A DNA stretch of 64,000 nucleotides from Streptomyces eurythermus (lineage in GTDB: Bacteria > Actinomycetota > Actinomycetes > Streptomycetales > Streptomycetaceae): contig NZ_BMSK01000011.1 in NCBI RefSeq assembly GCF_014649115.1, positions 1-64,000 of the forward strand, given 5' to 3'. The notes below the pieces were generated by a model, which worked only from the letters and a program-made list of their open reading frames with translations, was not told the origin of the DNA and did no database searches. The translations under genes were made by a program, and so were the position numbers. Shown here one piece after another: positions 52,365 to 60,727 of this stretch (its first letter is position 1; every line of letters begins with the position of its first letter).

Positions 52365-55300
52365 GTGTCCTGCTCACGCATACGCGTCCTCATACCCCTG
52401 CTCCTGCTCCTCCTCGGGGCCGTCGCGCCACCCGCCGTGGCCGGCGGCACACAGCCGTCGGCCGACGGCCTCATCGGCACCGAACAGATCCTCTTCCGCT
52501 CCGGGACCGCCGGATACGGATGCTTCCGCATCCCCACGGTCGTCCGCACGAAGGCCGGCACCCTCCTCGCGTTCGCGGAGGCCCGGCGCTCGCCCTCCTG
52601 CGCCGACCGGGGCGCCATCGACATCGTCGTCCGCCGCTCCACCAACGGCGGCCGTACCTGGGGCCCCGTCCGCGTGGCGCTCACCGGCAGCGACACCGAC
52701 CCGGAGACGCCCTACACGCGCGGCAACCCCTCTCCCGTCGCCGACCTGCGCACCGGCGCCGTCCACCTGCTCTCCACGGCGGAACCGGCCGAGCCGGGCG
52801 GCAAACGGCTGCCGTACGTCCAGCGCAGCACGGACGACGGGCTGACCTTCGGCGCCCCGAAGCCGCTGCCGCGGCTGGTGAACCCGCAGGACGGCTGGTT
52901 CGGCACCGGCCCCTCGCACGGCATCCAGCTCAAGCACGGCGACAAGGCGGGCCGGCTGGTGGTGGGGGCGTACGAGTCCCTGCCCCGCTCCGGCCGGGAC
53001 GCCGAGTACGTCGGCGTGCTGTACAGCGACGACGGCGAGCAGTGGTCCGCGAGCACCACGCCCGACTCCTCCGGGCCCGGACTGGCGCCGGGCGAGCCCA
53101 CCGTCGCCGAACTCGACAACGGCCAGGTGTACATCAACGCCCGCAACAACAACGGCACGTCGTCCGGGCACCGTACGCACGCCGTCAGCACCGACGCGGG
53201 CGCGAGCGTGCCCGTGCAGCAGGTCGTGCCCTCGCTGACCACGCCCGAGGCACAGGCGTCGGTCCTGGCGCTGGAGCGGACCTACCAGGCCACGCCCGGT
53301 GACACGCTCGTCCTCTCGGCGCCCTCGCACCCGACGGACCGGCAGAACATGCGGATCCGTTACTCCACGGACCGCGGCGCCACCTGGCACGACGCCGCGC
53401 AGATCAACGCCAAGCGGGCCGGCTACTCGGACCTCGTCGAGCTGACCGACGGCGAGATCGGCCTGGTCTACGAGGGCGGTGACGGCTTCTCCGCGGCCAA
53501 CATCTACTTCAACCGCTTCACCCCGGCGGCGGCCGGCGTGCCGGGCACCTTCACCGGCGCGGTCCACCCGCAGCCGTCCCGGGCCGCGGGCCGCACCACC
53601 CCCGACACCACCCCGGACGCCAACGACGCCTACCTCGCCGGGGGTTCGGCGCTCGGCGCGGGCCGCTTCGAGCAAGGTCTGGCTCTCGACGCCCCGGGCG
53701 AGTACGCCGACGTGCCCTACGCGCCGGGAATCGACCCGGGCGACGGCGACTTCACCTACTCGGTGTTCTTCAAGTACAAGGCGCAGCCCGGCGACACCCA
53801 GCAGCGGGCGCTGATGTGGGCCTACGGGTACGGCGCGACGAAACCGCAGGTGTGGGTGCGCGCCCAGCCCGGCCAGAACCGGCTGTACGCGTGGGTGCAG
53901 GGCACCGGCGGCACCGCCTCCGTCGCCCTCGCCGGCCCCGGCCCGTCGGCCGCCTTCGGCGACGACGCCTGGCACCACCTGACGCTGGTGCGCGACGGCG
54001 GCCGGATCACGCTCTCGGTGGACGGCACGTCCTCGGCGCAGGCCACCGGGGTGGCCGGGTCGGTGAGCGCCGACCGCGCCGCCGGGGTCGACGGGATCCG
54101 GCTCGGGGCCAAGCCCGACAGCACGGCCGGCGACCCCTTCGGCGGCGGCCTGGACGAGTTCCGGGTGTACCGCGGCGCGCTGACCGATGCCCAGCTCGCG
54201 GAGTTGCGCACGGCGAACTCGGCCCCTTCCGCGGAGGACCGGCTCGGTGCGCGCCTTCCGTTCCAGGTGATCGACACGGCCGATGTGCCGGCGCTGACCT
54301 CGGTCGCGATCGAGGACGACGTCTCCGGGCACTGCGCCGACGGCACCCTCCTCGGCGGGCCGCCCGGTGAGGTGACCGGCCGGGTCGGCGGAGGCGCGAT
54401 CTCCGTCTCGGCGTCCCGGCCCGGCGTCGAGGTGCCCTATCTGCCGGCCCTCGACGTGGGCTCCGGCGACTTCACCTACACCCTGTGGTTCCGGCACACC
54501 CTGACCGAGACCGACGCGAACGCCGCGCTGCTGTGGGCCTACGGCTCGGTCTCCGGCGAACCCTCGCTGTGGGTGCGCGCCCAGCCGTCCGAGCGGCGGC
54601 TCCTCGCGTGGGCCGAGACACCCGCGGGGGCGACGCAGGTGGCGCTGACCGACCCCGGCCCGTCGGCCGCCTTCGGGGACGGCGCCTGGCACCTGCTCGC
54701 GGTCAGCCGCAGCGGTGGCACGCTGCGGCTGAGCGTGGACGGAACCACGGCCGCCGAGGCGACCGGGCTGTCCGGTGCCCTCACCTCGACGGCGACACCA
54801 CAGGGGCTGCGGGTCGGCTCCAAGCCGGGCGACTTCATCCCGTTCACCGGTTCCCTGGACGAAGTCCGGCTGTACAAGAGGGCGTTGACGACGGACGAGC
54901 TGACGAGGACCGCGCAGTCCGTCGTCGGTTCCACGGGCGGCTACCCGGCCGACCGGCCCGCCCTGTCGTGGTCCATGGAGAACGGCCACACCGAGGCCCA
55001 CCTGGTGGCCCGGCCGGCCGCGGGCCCGGCGACCCCGGACTCCTCGGCGCGCTGCAACCACGCCTTCGTACGCGGCGGGGCCCGGCCCGTGACCTCGGCG
55101 GGCGGCGGCCGGTTCGGCGCCGGACTCGCCCTGGACGGCACGGACGACTCCGTCGAGCTGCCGTACGGCGCGGACGAGGCCCTCGGTTCCCGCGACTTCA
55201 CCGTGGCGACCTGGGTGCGCTACACGGCCGGTCAGTCCAGCGCCAACCAGGTCGTCTTCTGGGCCTACGGCATCGGCGGCGCGGAACGGCAGCTGTGGCT

Positions 55301-55730
55301 GCGGGCCCAGCCGGGCCAGGACCGGCTCACCGCCCTGCTGCAGACGGAGACCGCCACCACCCTCGTCCACGCCACCGACCCGAGCGCGGCCTACGCCTTC
55401 GGCGACGGCGCCTGGCACCATGTGGTGCTCCAGCGCGCGGGCGGAAAGCTGAGCCTGTCGGTGGACGGCGGACCGCCCGGCGAGGCCGCGGCCCCGGCCG
55501 GCTCGGTGACGTACGACGACGGCTTCGCCGTGCTCGGCCTGCATCTGGGGGCCAGCCCGGACGGCTACGACCGGTTCAAGGGCTCCCTGGACGAGTTCCG
55601 CCTGGTGCGGCGGGCGCTGACGGCGCAGGAGCTGACGGCCCTGCGCACGGCCAACGCCGACACCGGGACGGCCACCACCGTCCGCCTGCCCTTCGAGACC
55701 CTGTCACCCCAGCCGTACGCCCGCATGTGA
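52365..55730 (+). CDS. Secreted GH33 sialidase with three LamG-type domains
   Basis: This 1121-residue exo-sialidase removes terminal sialic acid from glycoconjugates outside the cell. After the signal peptide (VLIPLLLLLLGAVAPP, cut near VAG) the catalytic propeller shows the FRIP motif (54-57, with triad Arg55), catalytic Asp in CADRGAIDIV, Asp boxes STNGGRTW, STDDGLTF and STDRGATW, nucleophile Tyr in GYSDLVEL and Glu in GLVYEGGD. From about 400 to the end come three homologous LamG-like domains, each with a DFTYxxWF-like strand, GDGAWHH and FxGSLDEFRLY. These probably bind glycans. The GTG at 52365 has AAAGG upstream. Confidence 0.94.
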   Translation: MSCSRIRVLIPLLLLLLGAVAPPAVAGGTQPSADGLIGTEQILFRSGTAGYGCFRIPTVVRTKAGTLLAFAEARRSPSCADRGAIDIVVRRSTNGGRTWGPVRVALTGSDTDPETPYTRGNPSPVADLRTGAVHLLSTAEPAEPGGKRLPYVQRSTDDGLTFGAPKPLPRLVNPQDGWFGTGPSHGIQLKHGDKAGRLVVGAYESLPRSGRDAEYVGVLYSDDGEQWSASTTPDSSGPGLAPGEPTVAELDNGQVYINARNNNGTSSGHRTHAVSTDAGASVPVQQVVPSLTTPEAQASVLALERTYQATPGDTLVLSAPSHPTDRQNMRIRYSTDRGATWHDAAQINAKRAGYSDLVELTDGEIGLVYEGGDGFSAANIYFNRFTPAAAGVPGTFTGAVHPQPSRAAGRTTPDTTPDANDAYLAGGSALGAGRFEQGLALDAPGEYADVPYAPGIDPGDGDFTYSVFFKYKAQPGDTQQRALMWAYGYGATKPQVWVRAQPGQNRLYAWVQGTGGTASVALAGPGPSAAFGDDAWHHLTLVRDGGRITLSVDGTSSAQATGVAGSVSADRAAGVDGIRLGAKPDSTAGDPFGGGLDEFRVYRGALTDAQLAELRTANSAPSAEDRLGARLPFQVIDTADVPALTSVAIEDDVSGHCADGTLLGGPPGEVTGRVGGGAISVSASRPGVEVPYLPALDVGSGDFTYTLWFRHTLTETDANAALLWAYGSVSGEPSLWVRAQPSERRLLAWAETPAGATQVALTDPGPSAAFGDGAWHLLAVSRSGGTLRLSVDGTTAAEATGLSGALTSTATPQGLRVGSKPGDFIPFTGSLDEVRLYKRALTTDELTRTAQSVVGSTGGYPADRPALSWSMENGHTEAHLVARPAAGPATPDSSARCNHAFVRGGARPVTSAGGGRFGAGLALDGTDDSVELPYGADEALGSRDFTVATWVRYTAGQSSANQVVFWAYGIGGAERQLWLRAQPGQDRLTALLQTETATTLVHATDPSAAYAFGDGAWHHVVLQRAGGKLSLSVDGGPPGEAAAPAGSVTYDDGFAVLGLHLGASPDGYDRFKGSLDEFRLVRRALTAQELTALRTANADTGTATTVRLPFETLSPQPYARM

Positions 55731-55804
55731 GCGGGCCCTGTCCTCCACCACCGGGTCCGAGGTGGTCCTGGCCCCGGCGCCCCGAGTCGGAGTGCCGGGG
55801 CACG

Positions 55805-56260
55805 CTAGCGACGGGTGCCCCGTGCGAGCCAGGGGGTCAGGAGGGAGAACGGGATCAGTTCCTTGTACGTCTCGTCGCCGGGGAGGGGGACGACGAGCCA
55901 CTGGCCGGGCGGGAACAGGCGGCCCTTGGTGAAGGCCAGGCCGCCGTAGACGGAGCGGAGGAAGGCGGGGACGGAGTCGCGGGGGACGTCGTGGAACTCC
56001 ACACCCTCGACGGTGATCTTCGCGTCGTCCTCGGGGAAGAGCCGGACGCTGACCGACGGCGGGCCCGCCAGCTCCACGAACGCCTCGTGCGGCAGCGAGC
56101 CGTCGGGGTCGGTCACGGTGAACGGCGGGGCCGAGGTACGACGCGATGTGCGGTCCGCCCCGATGTCGTCGGTGACCGACACCGACAGCCGGAATTCCCC
56201 GGCCAGCGCGCGTATCGCGGTGACCGCGGCCTCGGTGGTCGGCAGGTGTGCGTGCTCCAT
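55805..56260 (-). CDS. Conserved-looking small protein, function unknown
   Basis: This 151-residue cytoplasmic protein has alternating strands and helices (AFVELAGPPSVSVRLFPEDD, AKITVEGVEFHDVPRDSVPA, FLRSVYGGLAF) with a C-terminal PLPGDETYKE segment. No family is recognised. Start could be the ATG at 56260 or 56272; neither has a clear ribosome site. It is convergent with the sialidase and divergent from the cold-shock gene. Confidence 0.65.
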   Translation of the reverse strand: MEHAHLPTTEAAVTAIRALAGEFRLSVSVTDDIGADRTSRRTSAPPFTVTDPDGSLPHEAFVELAGPPSVSVRLFPEDDAKITVEGVEFHDVPRDSVPAFLRSVYGGLAFTKGRLFPPGQWLVVPLPGDETYKELIPFSLLTPWLARGTRR

Positions 56261-56358
56261 GGCCCCGATCATGCCCGACGACCGGGCTTAGCATCCGTAC
56301 ATGGTTTCCGGGGACAGGTCCCGGATGGTGTGTGGTTTCGAGGAGTTGGGGGTTCCGC

Positions 56359-56784
56359 ATGGTCGCGGGTCGTGTCGTCCGTTTCGACAGTTCGCGCGGT
56401 TACGGGTTCGTCGCGCCGGAAGGCGGCGGAGAGGATGTCTTCCTGCACGTGAACGATCTGCTGATTCCCGAGGAGTACGTGCGCCCGGGGCTGGTCGTGG
56501 AGTTCGACGTGGAGGACGGCGAGCGGGGGCCGAAGGCGTCGAACATCCGGCTCGCCGAGGGCGTCGAGCCCGGCGCGCCGCGCCGGCCGGGCGCGGCGTC
56601 GCGGCCGGTGTTGCTGGACGAGTCCGGCCAGCCGATGTGCGACGTGCTCAGCGCCGCGGAGTACCGGCGCGAGGTGACGGAGCTGCTGCTGAACGCGAGC
56701 CCGTCGCTGACCGCGGAGCAGATCCTCGGCATCCGCGCGGCCCTGGTGAAGTTCAGCGAGAGCCACGGCTGGGTCGAGGACTGA
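56359..56784 (+). CDS. Cold-shock-domain protein with C-terminal extension
   Basis: This 141-residue protein starts with a complete cold-shock domain that binds single-stranded RNA/DNA: GRVVRFDSSRGYGFVAPEGG (RNP1) and EDVFLHVNDLL (RNP2). Unlike simple Csp proteins of about 67 residues it has a 70-residue extension (CDVLSAAEYRREVTELLLNA and ILGIRAALVKFSE), mostly helical. That form is common in Streptomyces. It probably acts as an RNA chaperone or regulator. The ATG at 56359 is the only start giving an intact first strand. Confidence 0.92.
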   Translation: MVAGRVVRFDSSRGYGFVAPEGGGEDVFLHVNDLLIPEEYVRPGLVVEFDVEDGERGPKASNIRLAEGVEPGAPRRPGAASRPVLLDESGQPMCDVLSAAEYRREVTELLLNASPSLTAEQILGIRAALVKFSESHGWVED

Positions 56785-56831
56785 TCCGTCACCGGCCCGG
56801 CCGTCCGGTGAGCCGTCCGCCGGCTCCGCGA

Positions 56832-56875
56832 CTTACCGTAATGCCTGCTCCAATTGGAGCAGGCATTACGGTAAG
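56832..56875. promoter_or_regulatory. Perfect 44-bp palindrome before the TetR gene
   Basis: The 44 bases read identically on both strands; the left arm begins CTTACCGTAATGCCTGCTCC and the centre is AATT. It lies 47 bases after the cold-shock gene and 48 bases before the TetR start. The likely role is an operator, perhaps a double site, for the TetR protein, which would then autoregulate. As RNA it would form a 20-bp-plus hairpin and could also terminate the upstream transcript. The arms are less GC-rich than the surroundings. Confidence 0.85.
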
Positions 56876-56923
56876 ATCGGCGCTCGACAGGGTCAAGAGC
56901 GGGGCGACGGAAGGGTCTTCTGC

Positions 56924-57556
56924 ATGACCGGGCCGCGGACGAGTGGCAAGAAGCGCGCCAACGGCGTGGAGTCGCGGCAGCGCATTCTCGACGCGGCGGT
57001 GGCCATCGCGGGCGAACGCGGGTACGACGGCACGTCGATCGCGGCGGTCAGCGCCCGGTGCGGCTTGCCGGCCAGCTCGATCTACTGGCACTTCAGGGAC
57101 AAGGACGACCTGATCGCCGCGGTCATCGAGCGCAGCTTCGAGACCTGGCTCGCGGCCGTCGAGCTGCCCGGCGAGGAAGCCGGCACTCCCCTGGACCGGG
57201 CCGTGATCATGGCGGCGAACGTGGCCAAGTCCCTGGTGAACGAGCCGGACTTCCTGCGTCTCGGCCTCATGCTCGCCCTGGAGCGGCGGCCCGAGGAGCC
57301 CCGCAGCCGGACGGTGTTCTTCCAGGTCCGGCACATCGCGCGGCAGCGGATCGAGGAAGTCGTCCGGTTCGTGCTGCCGCAGTTGGACGACGACGCGGTG
57401 CGCGTCCTCACCACCTACGCCATCGCCGGCGCCGACGGGCTGTTCGTGCAGCGGGAGTTCAACGGCGACAGCGTCGATCTGGTGGAGATGTTCCAGTTCC
57501 ACGCCCGGCTGGTGTACGAGACGGGCCTGCGCATGGCCGCGGAGAGCGCGCGATGA
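56924..57556 (+). CDS. TetR-family transcriptional regulator
   Basis: This 210-residue regulator has the TetR helix-turn-helix (RQRILDAAVAIAGERGYDGT, then AAVSARCGLPASSIYWHFRD) and a helical ligand-binding domain of usual size. It is preceded by the perfect palindrome at 56832-56875. It lies just upstream of the amidohydrolase-ferredoxin-reductase-P450 genes on the same strand and probably controls them in response to their substrate. The ATG at 56924 is preceded by a weak site. Confidence 0.93.
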   Translation: MTGPRTSGKKRANGVESRQRILDAAVAIAGERGYDGTSIAAVSARCGLPASSIYWHFRDKDDLIAAVIERSFETWLAAVELPGEEAGTPLDRAVIMAANVAKSLVNEPDFLRLGLMLALERRPEEPRSRTVFFQVRHIARQRIEEVVRFVLPQLDDDAVRVLTTYAIAGADGLFVQREFNGDSVDLVEMFQFHARLVYETGLRMAAESAR

Positions 57557-57917
57557 CCCCGGCCGGCCGGCGACGCGCCGAGGCCGCCCCGCGGCCGAGC
57601 GGGGCCGCCGGGCCCGCGTGCGCCGACCGGTTCCCGTACGCAGACCCCGGACTCCCCCGGCTTCGGGGCGGACGGACGGCCCGGCCCCTCGCCACGGCGC
57701 CGGCCGGACGTCCCCACCGGTTACGGCAGCGCCCCGGACCCCGGCCCGCGGACATCACCCGGCGTCCCGACCGCCGCGCCCGCCGCCGTCGCCGCCCGGG
57801 CGCGTCGAGGCGCACCCCGGCCGTCCCGGCCCGGTGCCGATGACGTCCGGCGGACCACCGCCACCCGCCCGCGCCGTCCGGAAACCCATCCCCGAGAGAG
57901 AGTCAGCAGGTCACCGC
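57557..57917. other. 361-base gap between TetR and amidohydrolase genes
   Basis: A 95-codon frame overlaps the TetR stop (ATGA) but encodes only Arg/Pro/Ala low-complexity sequence, so it was not called. No second copy of the palindrome is present. A promoter for the P450 cassette may lie in the last 100 bases. Confidence 0.4.
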
Positions 57918-58964
57918 ATGCCCGCCGCACTTCGCCGGATCGACGTCCACCAGCACGTCACACCGCCCTTCTACGGCGCCCTGCTCGCCCAGGCCGGCAT
58001 CGCCGAGGCGGGTGGCCGCGCCCTGCCCGACTGGAACCCCGGGGCCGCGCTGGAGTCGATGGACCTGCTGGGCACCGCCACGGCCATGGTGTCGGTCTCG
58101 ACGCCCGGCACCGGCTTCCTCACCGACCCGGCCGAGGCCGCCGGCCTCGCCCGGCGGCTCAACGACTTCTCCGCCGCCCTGGCCGCCGACCACCCCGGCC
58201 GCTTCGGCTGGTTCGCCACCCTGCCCATGCCGGACGCCGAGGCCGCCGTGAACGAGGCCCGCCGGGCCCTGCTCTCGCTGGGTGCGGACGGGGTCACCCT
58301 GCTCGCCAACACCCAGGGCGTCTACCTCGGCGCGCCCGGCCAGGACGCGCTGTGGCGGTGCCTGGACGAGCACGGCGCGGTGGTGTTCGTCCACCCGGCC
58401 GAGCTGCCGGCGCCCGCGATCAAGGACATCCCGCCGTTCGCCGCCGACTTCCTGCTCGACACCACCCGCGCCGCCTACCTCCTGGTGCGGGGCGGCATCG
58501 TGCGCGACCATCCGAACATCCGGTTCGTGCTGAGCCACGGCGGCGGCTTCGTGCCGTACGCCTCGCACCGCATGGCGGTCACCATCGCCAACGACACCGG
58601 GCGCTGTCCGCTGGACGTGCTGGACGACTTCCGGTCCTTCTACTTCGACACCGCGCTCTCCTCCAGTCCGGCGGCCCTGCCCACCCTGCTGGGCTTCGCC
58701 CGCCCCGGGCACGTCCTGTTCGGCAGCGACTGGCCGTTCGCGCCCACCGCCGCCGGCCAGTACTTCACCGCCGGCCTGGACACCCACGTCGACCCGGACA
58801 CCCTGACCGCCGTCAGCCGCACCAACGCCGAGGCGCTCTTCCCGCGGCTGGCCGCCAGGCCGCCCGCGGCCCCGGCCCGGCCCCTGACCGCGCGCCTGCG
58901 CCGGTCGGTGCACCGGGCCGGTGCCCGGCTCGCCTTCAAGCTGGTCCAGCCCGGCGCCGACTGA
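57918..58964 (+). CDS. Metal-dependent amidohydrolase, ACMSD-like
   Basis: This 348-residue protein is a TIM-barrel amidohydrolase of the family containing aminocarboxymuconate-semialdehyde decarboxylase and related lyases. Metal ligands are readable: DVHQHVTPP (HxH), VVFVHPAE, FVLSHGGGFVPY and LFGSDWPFAP (Asp). Members act in degradation of aromatic or amide compounds. It opens the cassette that also encodes ferredoxin, ferredoxin reductase and P450, and may act on the P450 product. The ATG at 57918 starts directly at the first strand. The last 40 residues are an Arg/Ala-rich tail. Confidence 0.88.
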   Translation: MPAALRRIDVHQHVTPPFYGALLAQAGIAEAGGRALPDWNPGAALESMDLLGTATAMVSVSTPGTGFLTDPAEAAGLARRLNDFSAALAADHPGRFGWFATLPMPDAEAAVNEARRALLSLGADGVTLLANTQGVYLGAPGQDALWRCLDEHGAVVFVHPAELPAPAIKDIPPFAADFLLDTTRAAYLLVRGGIVRDHPNIRFVLSHGGGFVPYASHRMAVTIANDTGRCPLDVLDDFRSFYFDTALSSSPAALPTLLGFARPGHVLFGSDWPFAPTAAGQYFTAGLDTHVDPDTLTAVSRTNAEALFPRLAARPPAAPARPLTARLRRSVHRAGARLAFKLVQPGAD

Positions 58965-59123
58965 CCCTCCGGGCCGCCTGCCGGCCCGCGGGCCGGCGAC
59001 TGGTCTTCGGCCCGATGCCGGCCGAGGGCCGTCCGCGCCGCCGACGGGCTCGCGTGGCGGGCGGGCGCCGTCCCGCCCATGATGGGACGGTCAGCGGTCA
59101 GCCGAGCGGGAAGAGCGACGGCC

Positions 59124-59333
59124 ATGCGGATCGTGGTGGATCTCACGCGCTGCCAGGGCTACGCGCAGTGTGTGTTCCTCGCCCCCGAGGTCTTCCAGTT
59201 GCACGGGGAGGAGGGACTGCTCTACACCCCGGCGGTGCCCGGTGACCGGCTGGAGCGCGTCCGCCAGGCCGCGGCCGCCTGTCCGGTGCAGGCGATCCTG
59301 GTCGGCGAGGAGGTGGCCGCCGGTGACGGGTGA
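59124..59333 (+). CDS. 3Fe-4S ferredoxin
   Basis: This 69-residue electron carrier has the single-cluster pattern of P450 partners: CQGYAQC (Cys10 and Cys16, with the second usual Cys replaced) and a distal CPVQAI. It feeds electrons from the reductase to the P450 encoded downstream. The ATG at 59124 starts the first strand MRIVVDLTRC. The stop overlaps the reductase start by 11 bases, so both are co-translated. Confidence 0.95.
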   Translation: MRIVVDLTRCQGYAQCVFLAPEVFQLHGEEGLLYTPAVPGDRLERVRQAAAACPVQAILVGEEVAAGDG

Positions 59334-60696
59334 TCCGCGGGACGGCCGTATCGTCGTCGTCGGCGCCTCGCTCGCCGGGCTGCGGGCCGCGGAGACGCTC
59401 CGCGACGCGGGCTTCACCGGTGCGCTGACCGTGGTCGGGGACGAGCCCCATCCGCCCTACGACCGGCCGCCGCTGTCCAAGCAGGTACTGCTCGGCGACG
59501 TCCCGGCGGACAGCACGGGGTTGCCGGTGCGCCGGGACCCGGACGCCGAGTGGCGTCTCGGGGTGGCCGCCACCGGGCTGGACCCGCTGGCCCGGCGGGT
59601 GCTGCTGGCCGACGGGGAGTCGCTGCCGTACGACCGGCTGCTGATCGCCACCGGGACCCGGGCCCGGCCCTGGCCCGACCCCCGGCAGGCGGCCCTGGAC
59701 GGGGTGTTCACCCTGCGCACGCGCGAGGACGCGGCGGGGCTGGCGGCGCGGCTGGCCGCCGGTCCGCGGCGGGTGCTGGTGATCGGCGCCGGTTTCACCG
59801 GCTCGGAGATCGCCTCGGCCTGCCGCAAGCGCGGGCTGGAGGTGACGGTCGCCGAACGCGGCCCCGCTCCCCTGGTGGGCGCGCTCGGCGGGACGCTGTC
59901 GCGGCTCGCGGCCCTGATGCACCGCGAGCACGGGGTGGACCTGCGCTGCGGGGTGACGGTCACCGCGCTGCTCGGCGACGGCGCGGGCCGGTTCGCCGGG
60001 GCGGACCTGTCCGACGGGACCCGCGTCGAGGCGGATGTGTGCGTGGTGGCGCTGGGCGCGGTGCGCAATGTGGAGTGGCTGGCGGAGTCGGGGCTGGCGG
60101 CCGGCCCGCGCGGGATCGCCTGCGACGCGGGCTGCCGGGCCTTCACCCGGTACGGGATCGTCACCGACGACGTCTTCGTGGCCGGGGACGTCTCCCGGTT
60201 CCCGCACCCGCTGTTCGGCTACCAGATGCTCTCCCTGGAGCACTGGGGGAACGCGGTCGCCCAGGCCGAGGTGGCGGCCCACAACATGGTCAGCCCCGGA
60301 CCGCTGCGCCGCCCGCACCTGTCCCTGCCGGTGTTCTGGTCCACCCAGTTCGGGCGGAACATCAAGTCGGTGGGCGTGCCGACCTACTCCGACCACGTCG
60401 TCATCGCCCAGGGCTCGCTGGAGGCGGGCCGGCTGGCGGTGGTCTACGGCTACCGGGGGCGGGTCACCGCCGCGGTCACCGTCGACATGGCCAAGTCGGT
60501 CGACCACTACCGGCATCTGATCGAGACCGCCGCCCCGTTCCCGCCCCCGCCCGGCGCGGCGGACCGCGCGCTGGCGGCCGACGTCCCGGTCCCCTCGGAC
60601 GTGCCGGACCCCGGGGAGCTGTCCCACGAACCCGTCGTGGCGCTCACCGGTCATCTGCCCGACCGCCGGCTGATGGTGGTGCAGCCGCCCGGCTGA
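59323..60696 (+). CDS. FAD-dependent ferredoxin reductase
   Basis: This 457-residue flavoprotein resembles rubredoxin/ferredoxin reductases. The FAD site is VVVGASLAGLRAAETLRDAG, the NAD site VLVIGAGFTGSEIASACRKRG, and the second FAD motif DVFVAGDVSRFPHP. The PYDRPPLSKQVL segment is typical for P450-system reductases. It transfers electrons from NAD(P)H to the ferredoxin encoded just upstream. The GTG at 59323 has GAGGAGG upstream. Confidence 0.94.
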   Translation: MTGDPRDGRIVVVGASLAGLRAAETLRDAGFTGALTVVGDEPHPPYDRPPLSKQVLLGDVPADSTGLPVRRDPDAEWRLGVAATGLDPLARRVLLADGESLPYDRLLIATGTRARPWPDPRQAALDGVFTLRTREDAAGLAARLAAGPRRVLVIGAGFTGSEIASACRKRGLEVTVAERGPAPLVGALGGTLSRLAALMHREHGVDLRCGVTVTALLGDGAGRFAGADLSDGTRVEADVCVVALGAVRNVEWLAESGLAAGPRGIACDAGCRAFTRYGIVTDDVFVAGDVSRFPHPLFGYQMLSLEHWGNAVAQAEVAAHNMVSPGPLRRPHLSLPVFWSTQFGRNIKSVGVPTYSDHVVIAQGSLEAGRLAVVYGYRGRVTAAVTVDMAKSVDHYRHLIETAAPFPPPPGAADRALAADVPVPSDVPDPGELSHEPVVALTGHLPDRRLMVVQPPG

Positions 60697-60727
60697 CCCG
60701 CGTCCCGCCCGACCACGAGGAGCCGCC

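Noticed and set aside
52374..55544. 1056-codon reverse frame opposite the sialidase
   Set aside because: Shadow of the sialidase; no start site or domain.
57545..57832. 95-codon frame overlapping the TetR stop by ATGA
   Set aside because: Translation is Arg/Pro/Ala low complexity without predicted structure; overlap alone is weak evidence.
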